Assembly (NCBI RefSeq): GCF_013004065.1
Contig: NZ_CP053084.1
Span: 1,302,001-1,366,000, forward strand
DNA from: Limnobacter sp. SAORIC-580
GTDB taxonomy: Bacteria > Pseudomonadota > Gammaproteobacteria > Burkholderiales > Burkholderiaceae_B
Direction: 5' to 3'
DNA length: 64,000 nucleotides
How positions within the stretch are numbered: the first letter of the stretch is position 1; every line of letters starts with the position of its first letter. The notes beneath the pieces are model-generated. The model worked only from the letters and a program-made list of their open reading frames with translations. It was not told the DNA's origin and did not search any database. Shown here piece after piece: positions 9,139-17,685 of the stretch. The translations under genes were made by a program, and so were the position numbers.

Positions 9139-10236
9139 TTAGCCGCCCACCCTCTCGCTGGTGATTTTCCAGGTGCCGCCTTCCTGTTTCATAGTCAGTG
9201 TTTTGGTGGACACATTGTTCAGGCGGTTGGAAAAATAGCTTTGCTTGAATTTCACCACGGCTTCATTGCCAGTGATGGTGATCAACGGGTTTTCAACCAC
9301 CACGCGAATGGTTTCTTTGCCAACAATGCGTTGTTCGCGCATTTTTTCCCAGTTGGTACGGTTCATTTTGCCTGGTGTTTCAAAGTCTTGGCTGTAGGCA
9401 CCTAGGTAACCGGCCATGTCTTGATCAGTCCATGCTTTGGCCCAAGCTTCAACGGCCGCCAGTACCTGGCTGTCCATACCGATGGTATTGGGTTTTGGTT
9501 CAGCAGGTTTGCTGGCTGTAATGGCAGGCTCTGCCGGGGCTGGTTTGCTGGGTGCCACCTCAACTGCGGGAGGCGTAGCAGCAACCACCGGCGGGGTGGG
9601 CACTGCCGCGGGTGCGGTTTTGGCGGGTGCTGGCTTGCTAGCTGGTGCGGCTGCTGGTGCTGCCGCCACAGCCACCGTTTCGGGCTTGCCGGCAATCAGG
9701 TTGCGTACCAGCGACAATTTGGTTTGCGCGGTTGAATTGCGCCCGTCCAGTTGAAGTGCTTTGTCGTAGGACTGGCTGGCCAGCTTGGCGTACACATCGC
9801 CCAGGTTTTCATGGGCGGTGGCATAGCTGGGGTGAGTGCGAATGGCCATTTCAAGTGACTCGCGGGCTTTTTCATATTCTCCGCGCCCCGCGTACAACAC
9901 AGCCAGGTTGTTGTAGGGTTCAGGCAGCTCGGGAAAATCCTCGGTCAGCTTGGTGAACACAGTAATGGCTTCTGCGGTTTTGTTGCGTTCAGTCAGAATC
10001 AGGCCCTTCAGGAAGCGCATTTGAGCGTCGTTCGGGCGGTTGGCCAGGTATGCGTCTGCACGTGCCTGTGCCTGTTCAAATTGACCGCTTTGAATAAGTT
10101 TTGAAACTTCATCTGATTCGTCGGCATGGCCGGGTGCTCCGGCAAACGCCAAGCCCATGAGGGCAATCAGCAAAGCATATTTGCTTTTCTTGTATTTGCC
10201 ACTGATTGACGACGTGATTGTTTTTTTAGCCTGCAT
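9139..10236 (-). CDS. Exported TPR protein with Cds6/SnoaL-like C-terminal domain
   Basis: 366 residues from ATG at 10236 (preceded by AAAGGCG); ATG 10296 would add 20 residues. A basic N-terminus and the hydrophobic stretch YALLIALMGLAFAGAPGHA form a signal peptide. TPR repeats occupy roughly residues 40-170 (LAVLYAGRGEYEKARESLEM is one unit). An Ala/Pro/Lys-rich linker of about 80 residues follows, then an NTF2-like domain (AVEAWAKAWTDQDMAGYLGA to TWKITSE) that resembles the end of the downstream transpeptidase. The pair probably works together on the periplasmic cell wall; this is inference from adjacency and the shared domain. Confidence 0.8.
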   Translation of the reverse strand: MQAKKTITSSISGKYKKSKYALLIALMGLAFAGAPGHADESDEVSKLIQSGQFEQAQARADAYLANRPNDAQMRFLKGLILTERNKTAEAITVFTKLTEDFPELPEPYNNLAVLYAGRGEYEKARESLEMAIRTHPSYATAHENLGDVYAKLASQSYDKALQLDGRNSTAQTKLSLVRNLIAGKPETVAVAAAPAAAPASKPAPAKTAPAAVPTPPVVAATPPAVEVAPSKPAPAEPAITASKPAEPKPNTIGMDSQVLAAVEAWAKAWTDQDMAGYLGAYSQDFETPGKMNRTNWEKMREQRIVGKETIRVVVENPLITITGNEAVVKFKQSYFSNRLNNVSTKTLTMKQEGGTWKITSERVGG

Positions 10237-10427
10237 TCGGTTGCGCCTTTGCGGGGTTACCCGTTTCATCTGATTGGTAGGGAAAAACTCGATCATGCGT
10301 AATGATATACTCGACCGCTATTGTAGCAAGCCCCAGAGCGGGTTGGCTTCTGAGCTGGGTTTCCTGAGGGTTCCAGTGTCAGATTGTACCGTTTTGGCAA
10401 GCTGGGTCCGCTTTTTTTCTGAGTCCA

Positions 10428-11834
10428 ATGAAATCGTCTCTTCAAATTTACAATTCAATTCTAAGGAAAAAGCAGGCTTTTTCACCGCTTGATCCACAGA
10501 ACGTTCGAATGTACGTGTGTGGCATGACAGTCTATGACTTCTGCCACTTGGGCCATGCCCGTGTCATGGTGGTTTTCGATCTGTTGAAGCGCTGGCTGCG
10601 TGCCTCCGGCTACCCGGTCACCTATGTACGCAATATCACCGACATTGATGACAAAATTATTCGCCGCGCTGTTGAGAACGGTGAAAGCATTCGTTCGTTG
10701 ACGGATCGCTTCATTGCGGCCATGCATGAGGACGCGGATGCCTTGGGTATTGAACGCCCCGACCACGAGCCCCGTGCCACGGAGTACGTTGCAGAAATGC
10801 AGGACATGATCCACACCCTGATGAATAAAAGACTCGCGTACCGGGATGATTCCGGTGATGTGAACTTTTCGGTGCGTGCTTTTCCTGAATACGGCCGGCT
10901 ATCGGGTAAAAGTCTGGATGAATTGCGGGCTGGTGAACGTGTGGGGGTTTCAGGCAGCAAGAACGACCCGCTGGACTTTGTTCTGTGGAAAAGCGCAAAG
11001 GCCGATGAGCCCGCAGATGCCAAATGGGATTCTGATTTCGGTGTTGGTCGCCCGGGTTGGCACATTGAGTGCTCAGCCATGAGTTGCAAGTTGTTGGGTA
11101 ATACCTTTGATGTTCATGGCGGCGGTGCTGACTTGCAGTTTCCGCATCATGAAAACGAAATTGCCCAAAGCGTGGGAGCCACTGGCGAGGGTTTTGCCCA
11201 GTATTGGATGCACAACGGTTTTGTGCGCGTTGAAACCAACGGCCAATCCGAGAAAATGTCGAAATCGCTGAACAATTTCTTCACGATTCGGGACATTTTG
11301 AAGGTATACGATGCTGAAGTAGTGCGCTTCTTTATTTTGCGCGCGCAGTATCGCAGTCAGTTAACCTATTCAGAAGGGCATGTGCAAGACGCGAAAGCTG
11401 CCCTGGGTCGCCTGTACACCGCAGTAGGCGACGTTCAGGTAGCGGATTCGATTGATTGGACGCTGGAATTTGAAGCCCGTTTCGCTGAGGCGATGAATGA
11501 TGACATGAACACACCGATTGCCGTGTCTGTGTTGTTTGAAATGGCCAATGAGGTGAACCGCACTGCCGACCTGGCTTTGGCTGCACGTCTGAAAGCTTTG
11601 GCACAGGTACTGGGTTTGTTGGGACGTACAGCCGAGGCTTTCCAGAAAGCCGAGGTGGGCGACCAGGCGGGTGCCTTGGACGAGGCTGAAATACAAGCTT
11701 TGATTGATGCCCGAACCCAGGCCAAGGCCGACCGGGATTTCTCAAAAGCGGATGCCATACGCCAGCAGTTGCTCGACATGGGCGTGGTATTGGAAGACAA
11801 ACGGGGCGGGGCAACCGAATGGCGGCGAGCCTGA
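10428..11834 (+). CDS. cysS: Cysteinyl-tRNA synthetase
   Basis: 468 residues, class I aminoacyl-tRNA synthetase. Visible are the zinc/active-site [10 protein letters not shown], the HIGH motif as HLGHAR, the zinc ligands in WHIECSAMS and [15 protein letters not shown], and the KMSKS motif in [11 protein letters not shown]. The C-terminal helical tRNA-binding domain includes [20 protein letters not shown]. It begins a plus-strand run of six closely spaced genes. The 131-191 bp upstream, shared with the divergent TPR gene, must hold its promoter; I see no convincing -35/-10 pair. Confidence 0.97.
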   Translation: MKSSLQIYNSILRKKQAFSPLDPQNVRMYVCGMTVYDFCHLGHARVMVVFDLLKRWLRASGYPVTYVRNITDIDDKIIRRAVENGESIRSLTDRFIAAMHEDADALGIERPDHEPRATEYVAEMQDMIHTLMNKRLAYRDDSGDVNFSVRAFPEYGRLSGKSLDELRAGERVGVSGSKNDPLDFVLWKSAKADEPADAKWDSDFGVGRPGWHIECSAMSCKLLGNTFDVHGGGADLQFPHHENEIAQSVGATGEGFAQYWMHNGFVRVETNGQSEKMSKSLNNFFTIRDILKVYDAEVVRFFILRAQYRSQLTYSEGHVQDAKAALGRLYTAVGDVQVADSIDWTLEFEARFAEAMNDDMNTPIAVSVLFEMANEVNRTADLALAARLKALAQVLGLLGRTAEAFQKAEVGDQAGALDEAEIQALIDARTQAKADRDFSKADAIRQQLLDMGVVLEDKRGGATEWRRA

Positions 11835-12472
11835 GGTTGAATCTAGATCCCCACGCGCCTGATTATTGGCAGGCGGCGTGTGAGGCCTTGGCTTTGCAAA
11901 GCCCGGTGTGGGCTGAATTGGTGGCTCGACATTCGGACCGGGCCTTGCGTTCGCGTGGCGCGCCTTATGAAACCATGCTGCGCTCGCTGGTGGGCCAACA
12001 AATTTCGGTCAAAGCAGCAGATGCGGTGTGGGCTCGAGTGGTCGAGGCGCTGAATGGGCAAATCAATAGCAGCGTATTGCTCGCTCTAAGTGATGACACT
12101 TTGAAGGCCACAGGCCTTTCACGCCAGAAAATAGCCTACGCACGTGCCTTGAGCGAATTTGAGCAGCAGGGACGTCTTGAGCTGACACTGCTGGATGGCA
12201 TGGACGATGAGGCCTGCACGCGCCACCTGTGTGAAATCAAGGGAGTAGGGCGCTGGACGGCCCAAATGTTTTTGATGTTTTGTTTGCGCAGGCCCGATGT
12301 TTGGCCTGTGGATGACATTGGTGTGCAGCGCGGTATCTCGCGCCAATTCTTCGAAGGTGAACCCATCGGACCGAAAGAAGCACTACAATTCGGGGAAAAA
12401 TTAAAACCTTGGCGGACAGTGGCAGCGTGGTATTTGTGGCGCAGCCTCGATCCAGCCGTGGTGGACTATTAA
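11819..12472 (+). CDS. DNA-3-methyladenine glycosylase II (AlkA-type, HhH-GPD)
   Basis: 217 residues. It removes alkylated purines in base excision repair. The HhH-GPD core is visible: [13 protein letters not shown] (59-71), the helix-hairpin-helix [14 protein letters not shown] (137-150), and the catalytic Asp in [10 protein letters not shown] (163-172). It lacks the N-terminal DNA-bending domain of E. coli AlkA and resembles the short bacterial 3-methyladenine glycosylases. It overlaps the end of cysS by 16 nt. Confidence 0.9.
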   Translation: MAASLRLNLDPHAPDYWQAACEALALQSPVWAELVARHSDRALRSRGAPYETMLRSLVGQQISVKAADAVWARVVEALNGQINSSVLLALSDDTLKATGLSRQKIAYARALSEFEQQGRLELTLLDGMDDEACTRHLCEIKGVGRWTAQMFLMFCLRRPDVWPVDDIGVQRGISRQFFEGEPIGPKEALQFGEKLKPWRTVAAWYLWRSLDPAVVDY

Positions 12473-12481
12473 GAGAACCTC

Positions 12482-13444
12482 ATGAAGCAAACATTTCTGG
12501 ATTTTGAAGCACCCATTGCCGAGTTAAAAGGCAAAATCGAGGAGCTGCGCCTGGTTCAAGACGGCTCAGCTGTTGATTTGTCAGAAGAAATTCGCCGCCT
12601 GGAAGGCAAAAGCGATGTGCTGACCAAGGAGTTGTACAGCAAGCTGACCCCCTGGCAGGTTTCGCAGGTGGCGCGTCACCCCCAGCGCCCCTACACCTTG
12701 GATTACATTGCCCACGCATTCACAGACTTTCACGAGTTGCATGGCGACAGGCATTTTGCAGACGACCCTTCGATTGTCGGTGGCTTGGCCCGCCTTGATG
12801 GTGAAAGCGTCATGGTGATTGGTCACCAAAAAGGCCGTGATGTGAAAGAGCGTACTTTGCGTAACTTCGGCATGCCTCGCCCGGAGGGCTATCGCAAAGC
12901 ACTTCGCTTGATGAAAACGGCTGAGAAATTCGGTATTCCCATCGTAACCCTGGTGGATACCCCGGGGGCATACCCTGGTATTGATGCCGAGGAGCGTGGG
13001 CAGTCTGAGGCCATTGGCCGCAATTTGATTGAAATGGCACAAATTCAGGTGCCCATTGTGAGTGCAATTATTGGTGAGGGCGGTTCAGGTGGCGCTTTGG
13101 CTTTGGCTGTGGCTGATCACGTCATCATGATGGAAAATGCCACTTACTCTGTAATTTCCCCTGAAGGATGCGCGTCCATTTTGTGGCGCAGCGCTGAAAG
13201 GGCATCGGATGCTGCCGAGGCCTTGGGTATTACCGCCAAACGCCTGCGTGATCTTGGGCTGATTCAGGAAATCGTGAAGGAAAGCTTTGGTGGAGCGCAC
13301 CGCGACCATGCGCAAACGGCCAGCAACTTGAAAACCGCAATCAAGGCTGCTTTGAATATGCTGGTCACTTACAAGCCCAAAACCTTGTTGGATGCTCGCC
13401 ATGACCGGCTGATGAGTTACGGCCACTTCAAGGTGAGCAAATAA
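12482..13444 (+). CDS. accA: Acetyl-CoA carboxylase carboxyltransferase subunit alpha
   Basis: 320 residues, full length for AccA. With AccD it transfers carboxyl from biotin to acetyl-CoA, giving malonyl-CoA for fatty acid synthesis. Typical segments are [11 protein letters not shown] at the N-terminus, [73 protein letters not shown] and [14 protein letters not shown]. It sits 9 nt after the glycosylase gene and directly before tilS. Confidence 0.97.
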   Translation: MKQTFLDFEAPIAELKGKIEELRLVQDGSAVDLSEEIRRLEGKSDVLTKELYSKLTPWQVSQVARHPQRPYTLDYIAHAFTDFHELHGDRHFADDPSIVGGLARLDGESVMVIGHQKGRDVKERTLRNFGMPRPEGYRKALRLMKTAEKFGIPIVTLVDTPGAYPGIDAEERGQSEAIGRNLIEMAQIQVPIVSAIIGEGGSGGALALAVADHVIMMENATYSVISPEGCASILWRSAERASDAAEALGITAKRLRDLGLIQEIVKESFGGAHRDHAQTASNLKTAIKAALNMLVTYKPKTLLDARHDRLMSYGHFKVSK

Positions 13445-14437
13445 TTGAAACAGTCGCTTGAAGCCTTTCTAAGCGACTTCAAGCGCCAAGCCCCGCTGCC
13501 AGCCAGTTTTGTAGTGGCTTATTCAGGCGGGGTCGATTCCACCGTGTTGCTTCATGCATTGCATGCAATGGGTTTGCCACTGCACGCGGTTCACGTGAAT
13601 CATCAAATCCAGCCACAGGCCAATGCCTGGGAAGAGCACTGCAAAAATCAGTGCGAACACTGGGGTGTGCCTTTTACTGCGTTGCGGGTTGATGTGGAAC
13701 CCGGCGATTTGGGCCTTGAAGGCCAGGCCCGCGTGGTGCGATACCGTGCCATTTTTAGCTGGATGAAGGCCAATCAACACACTGTGTTGCTGTGCGCCCA
13801 CCACCAGGACGATCAACTGGAAACTGTACTGCTGCAATTGCTGCGCGGTTCGGGCCTGAGAGGAGTGGGTGGGATGCGCGCTGTGGGCCCTGTGGGTGTG
13901 GATCGCCATCTGCATCCTGACTTGCTGTTGGGTCGCCCTTTGCTCGATTGCAGCAAAGCCAGCCTGCTGGAGTACGCACATGTAAATCGCCTGCCGCACA
14001 TCGAAGACCCCAGCAACAATGACACTACACTGCGCCGCAACTGGATACGCCACGAACTCTTGCCCAACCTGGAAGAACACTTTCCCCAAAGCCCGAAGGC
14101 TTTTTTGCAACTGGCTGAATTTTTTCGGGCACACTATTCGGAAGAAGATTCAAACACGCAAGCCAATGCGCCCCAGGTGGTTTGCGCAGCAGGCAGCTTG
14201 CAACTGATTCAGTGGCGAGCACTGGACGACACAGCCCAGCTCAATACACTTCGACACTGGTTGCTGGGCCATGGCGTGCGTTGTGGCAAACTGAAATTGA
14301 TTGAGCTGGCTCGCCAATTGCGCGTTAATAAAGGTGGAATTCGCGAGGTAAAAAAAGGCTGGCAGGTGAAAGTAAGCCGACAACAGGCCCATTTGCTGCA
14401 CACTGAACCAGAGGACAAAGCGATTGAACCACGATGA
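13445..14437 (+). CDS. tilS: tRNA(Ile)-lysidine synthase TilS
   Basis: 330 residues. It modifies C34 of the tRNA-Ile CAU anticodon to lysidine so that it reads AUA. The PP-loop ATP-binding motif SGGVDS is at residues 27-32, followed by HVNHQ, CAHHQDDQLET and LLRGSGLRGVGGM, all typical. The start is TTG at 13445, supported by AAGGTGAG about 9 nt upstream inside the end of accA. The C-terminal substrate-binding region is present but shorter than in E. coli TilS. It overlaps the next gene by 14 nt. Confidence 0.93.
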   Translation: MKQSLEAFLSDFKRQAPLPASFVVAYSGGVDSTVLLHALHAMGLPLHAVHVNHQIQPQANAWEEHCKNQCEHWGVPFTALRVDVEPGDLGLEGQARVVRYRAIFSWMKANQHTVLLCAHHQDDQLETVLLQLLRGSGLRGVGGMRAVGPVGVDRHLHPDLLLGRPLLDCSKASLLEYAHVNRLPHIEDPSNNDTTLRRNWIRHELLPNLEEHFPQSPKAFLQLAEFFRAHYSEEDSNTQANAPQVVCAAGSLQLIQWRALDDTAQLNTLRHWLLGHGVRCGKLKLIELARQLRVNKGGIREVKKGWQVKVSRQQAHLLHTEPEDKAIEPR

Positions 14438-15377
14438 ATTGAGCAACAATGAATTGAACAAAAGCATTGGCAACATTGACCCGGAGACGGTGGCCCGTTG
14501 GCTGGAAAGCAGTGGGAACTACAAGGTGTTGCGCAGCATTCAAATGCGTGACACTTTTGCTGGGCAAATCAACAGCCCAGTTAAGGTGCTAGTGGTCGAC
14601 ACTGAAACCACCGGTCTTGATTTTGCAACATGCGAAGTGATTGAAGTGGGTGCGGTGCTGATTGAGGTGGACCAGGACACCGGGGCAATAGGTGCGGTGT
14701 TGGGTACTTATGGTGGGCTTGAAGAACCCAAGGTGCCCATTACACCCGAGAATTCAGCCATTCACGGTATTACCAACGACATGGTCAAGGGTCAGCGGTT
14801 CGATGAAGCTGCTTTGAAGACCCTGTGCGATGAGGCCGCTTTGTTCGTGGCGCACAACGCAGCATTTGACAAGCCTTTTATGCTTCGCCGTTTTCCGTGG
14901 CTTGAAAAATCGATCTGGGCCTGCACGTTTCGGGAACTGCCATGGACCCAGGAAAATTATTCAGGACGCAAACTGGAATATTTGTTGTCGGATTGCGGTT
15001 ACTTCCACGGCGCCCACCGTGCAGTGGAGGATTGTAATGCACTGGTCCATGTGTTGGCTCAACCCTTGAAAACATCCCAGCGCATGCCGTTTCAAGTGCT
15101 GTTTGACAGTGCCAATGAATCGATTTATCAAATTGCTGCGTTGAAAGCACCATTTGAGAAAAAAGATTTTTTAAAGTCCAAGGGTTTTCGCTGGAATGCG
15201 GATGACCGCGTTTGGGAATTCGAGGCAGTGGGTTTTTCAGAAGGCAAAGAAGTTATCGAATGGCTGCGGGAGCAGGTGTACTGCACCACCGGAAAAATCA
15301 TGCTGGGCTTTCGCATTCAGGCTGGGGTTGATCGTTACTCCGGCACTGCGCTGAAGCAACAGTTCAAAGAGGTATAA
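14424..15377 (+). CDS. DEDDh 3'-5' exonuclease (DnaQ-like)
   Basis: 317 residues. The exonuclease core starts at about residue 54 with ExoI VVDTETTGLDF (Asp59/Glu61), followed by IHGITNDMV, FVAHNAAFDKPF (ExoII) and GAHRAVEDCNAL (ExoIII epsilon type, with the catalytic His). An N-terminal 50-residue extension contains WLESSGNYKVLR. The last 100 residues hold LKSKGFRWNADDRVWEF, a short module often found at the end of such exonucleases. TTG at 14424 is the upstream-most start. It sits directly before a helicase-like gene, 3 nt away, which suggests a shared DNA-processing role. Confidence 0.83.
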   Translation: MNHDELSNNELNKSIGNIDPETVARWLESSGNYKVLRSIQMRDTFAGQINSPVKVLVVDTETTGLDFATCEVIEVGAVLIEVDQDTGAIGAVLGTYGGLEEPKVPITPENSAIHGITNDMVKGQRFDEAALKTLCDEAALFVAHNAAFDKPFMLRRFPWLEKSIWACTFRELPWTQENYSGRKLEYLLSDCGYFHGAHRAVEDCNALVHVLAQPLKTSQRMPFQVLFDSANESIYQIAALKAPFEKKDFLKSKGFRWNADDRVWEFEAVGFSEGKEVIEWLREQVYCTTGKIMLGFRIQAGVDRYSGTALKQQFKEV

Positions 15378-15380
15378 GGC

Positions 15381-17060
15381 GTGCCCGCCAAGGTTTATCC
15401 TTCCGACACCAGTGAGCTTGCGCTAGATGGCGCACAAGCCCGTGAGCGGGACGTGTTGTTGCAATTGCAAGCGCAGTTGCCAGACAACTACACCATTTAT
15501 CACGGTATTCACTGGTCAAGAATTGAGCATGGGCTGACCGTCACAGGGCGAATCCAATTTCTGGTGCTGGGCCCCAGTGGTATTGTTTATAGCATCTTGA
15601 TGAAAACCGGTTTGATGAAAGTGGACCAAGGCCGGGTGGTGAAGCAATTGGGTGAACAGCGTCAGGATGTATTCAACGCACTGGCTGAACAAAGTGCTTT
15701 GCTGAACCAGAAGTTCAGGTTGCAACACCAAGGTAACTTGCGTGTAGAGCCCATTTTTTATTGCCCCGATTTCACCGTACCCGACCCCGGCGGACTTACC
15801 GTGAATGCCGAGCGGGTGGTGGATGCCCGTCACAAAGATGAATTGGCTGCCCTGATTCAAACCATCGACATTACTGCTGACCTGTTCAGCAGCCACAGCA
15901 ATCCCAAAGCCATTCACTCATTTTTGTGCAATGAACTTAACCTGGTTCCTGAGGTGGGGGCCTTGTCACAAGCCGCGGAAACTTTGGTAACGCGTCTGTC
16001 TCACGGCCTGGAGCAATGGGTTTCAAGGCTAAACTTCGAGCCTTTTCGCTTGCGTGTTACGGGTACTGCTGGCAGTGGAAAGTCGCAACTGGCTTTCAGC
16101 GAACTGCAGCGCAACCATGGTTTAAAAGCCCGAACCTTGTATGTGTGTTACAACCGGCCGCTTTCCTCACACATGGCGCAGCAGGTTCGTGAAGCAGGTT
16201 TGATGGGCGCGGTGGTTTTTAATTTTCATGCATTGTGCGACCGCATGCTCCGCGATGCAGGTCTTGACGTGGACTACGCTTCGCCCGGGGTTTTTGGTCG
16301 CCTGGCCGAGCAAGTTCTGGCCACACCTCTGGACAAACGGTGGGTGTTCGACTCAATTGTGGTGGATGAAGGCCAGGACTTTGATCAAAGTTGGCTGCCG
16401 GTGCTTCAGCGTTGCGCACATTCGGGCACCCGGTGGCTGTGGCTGGAAGATCCGATTCAAAACCTGTACGCCAAGCCAGCAGTCAGCCTGCCCGGTTGGG
16501 TCAGCTTGCACACGCCCATGAATTATCGAAATCCGAAACGCGTAGTGCAGGCATTGCAGTTGGTTCAACGTGAATTCAACTTTGAATCGCCTTTGCCGCT
16601 GGACATTGAAGCGGCTTGCCCCCTGGAAGGTTTGCCCTTGGAGTTTTTCGAGTATGACAATGAAGAGTCGTTGTTGAGTCAAACCGCCAAGGCAATTACT
16701 GCCTGTCTGCGGCATGGTTTCACGCGCGACAAAATTGCGGTGCTTAGCATGCGGGGGCACGAGAAATCAAAGATATTGGCGCAAGCCAGCGTTGGGCCGC
16801 ACAGCCTGAGGCACTTTACTGGCCGATATGATGACAACGGCAGCCAGGTATTCACCGAGGGTAATGTGCATGCAGAGTCGGTTTATCGCTTTAAAGGGCA
16901 GGCAGCACAAGCTGTTGTGGTAACCGAGTTGGCTTTTTCGGAGTTCAACGAAGCCGATTTTCGAAAGCTTTTTGTGGCCATGACACGGGCCAAATTGCTG
17001 TTGGTGCTGGTGGGGCATTCGGATACCCTTCAGCGTTTGCGAAGGGCAGTATTTGCTTGA
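15381..17060 (+). CDS. NERD-like/SF1 (UvrD-type) helicase-like ATPase
   Basis: 559 residues from GTG at 15381, preceded by AAAGAGG. The first 150 residues (AQARERDVLLQLQAQLPDNY, then a beta-rich part with ILMKTGLMKVDQGRV) look like a nuclease-related NERD domain. The motor has Walker A GTAGSGKS at 228-235 and a Walker B/DEXQ motif DEGQDF at 329-334, followed by WLEDPIQNLY and the C-terminal YRFKGQAAQAVVVTEL and FVAMTRAK, the SF1 motifs V and VI. The 1A-1B region is compact, so it is closer to the short DUF2075/UvrD-like NERD proteins than to full UvrD. The exonuclease encoded 3 nt upstream is a likely partner. Confidence 0.8.
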   Translation: MPAKVYPSDTSELALDGAQARERDVLLQLQAQLPDNYTIYHGIHWSRIEHGLTVTGRIQFLVLGPSGIVYSILMKTGLMKVDQGRVVKQLGEQRQDVFNALAEQSALLNQKFRLQHQGNLRVEPIFYCPDFTVPDPGGLTVNAERVVDARHKDELAALIQTIDITADLFSSHSNPKAIHSFLCNELNLVPEVGALSQAAETLVTRLSHGLEQWVSRLNFEPFRLRVTGTAGSGKSQLAFSELQRNHGLKARTLYVCYNRPLSSHMAQQVREAGLMGAVVFNFHALCDRMLRDAGLDVDYASPGVFGRLAEQVLATPLDKRWVFDSIVVDEGQDFDQSWLPVLQRCAHSGTRWLWLEDPIQNLYAKPAVSLPGWVSLHTPMNYRNPKRVVQALQLVQREFNFESPLPLDIEAACPLEGLPLEFFEYDNEESLLSQTAKAITACLRHGFTRDKIAVLSMRGHEKSKILAQASVGPHSLRHFTGRYDDNGSQVFTEGNVHAESVYRFKGQAAQAVVVTELAFSEFNEADFRKLFVAMTRAKLLLVLVGHSDTLQRLRRAVFA

Positions 17061-17062
17061 GA

Positions 17063-17557
17063 TTACTGCTGAATTTGCCAAGCACCTTTGCTGGGCGAGC
17101 ACACCTCACCCCGGAACTTTGTTTTTTCGCCGTTCACAATGGTGACACCCAGGTAAGTGCGGCAAGTGTCCGATTTGGCCCCCGGCGACAAATACACTCC
17201 GACGCCATTCACCGGGTTTAGCCAGCGCACGGCTTGCCCAGAGGGCACCAGCTCCATGGTGTGCCCGAAACAATGGGAATCCACTGCGAACGCATCAACC
17301 AGCTGGGTTTCCGTGAAAATTGTTTTGAACGCATCGGTGGATTCAACATAAGCCATTTGTTCGGTCAAGGTGCCTTTCAGTGCCTCGCTTTGAACCAGTT
17401 TGGCATCGCATTGCCCACGAAGCACACCGAAGTCGCTGTTCCAGCCTTTGCCCGTGTAGCCAATGAAATTTTTGGCATGGGCCACATGAAACGGAAGCGT
17501 GGTCACAAGCGCAAGCAGGCAAAGAACAGTTTTAGAGCGTACTTTGGCTATGGGCAT
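17063..17557 (-). CDS. Exported hypothetical protein, surface-antigen-like C-terminus
   Basis: 164 residues from ATG at 17557. The N-terminus (MPIAKVRSKTVLCLLALVTT then FHVAHA) is a signal peptide. The C-terminal 65 residues, from VPSGQAVRWLNP through CRTYLGVTIVNGEKTKFRGE to WQIQQ, resemble the small RT0821/Lpp0805-type surface antigen domain, but I cannot confirm this without a profile search. Four Cys in the mature part (positions near QCDA, HCFG, TCRT and EVCS) could form two disulfides. No Shine-Dalgarno is obvious. It converges on the helicase gene with 2 nt between the stops. Confidence 0.6.
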   Translation of the reverse strand: MPIAKVRSKTVLCLLALVTTLPFHVAHAKNFIGYTGKGWNSDFGVLRGQCDAKLVQSEALKGTLTEQMAYVESTDAFKTIFTETQLVDAFAVDSHCFGHTMELVPSGQAVRWLNPVNGVGVYLSPGAKSDTCRTYLGVTIVNGEKTKFRGEVCSPSKGAWQIQQ

Positions 17558-17685
17558 GGAAGAATACTTAACAGGGCAGCCTGATGACATTGATAAAAAC
17601 GGTGTGTACGCGAATTTCGTTGACCCAAAGAGTGTATCTTTTTCTTTATAAAAAAACACGAGACAGCACCCGGAGGCCGCACAAA

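Noticed and set aside
10297..10427. Promoter with TTGGTA and TATACT before cysS
   Set aside because: The spacing is about 26 bp, far too long for sigma-70.
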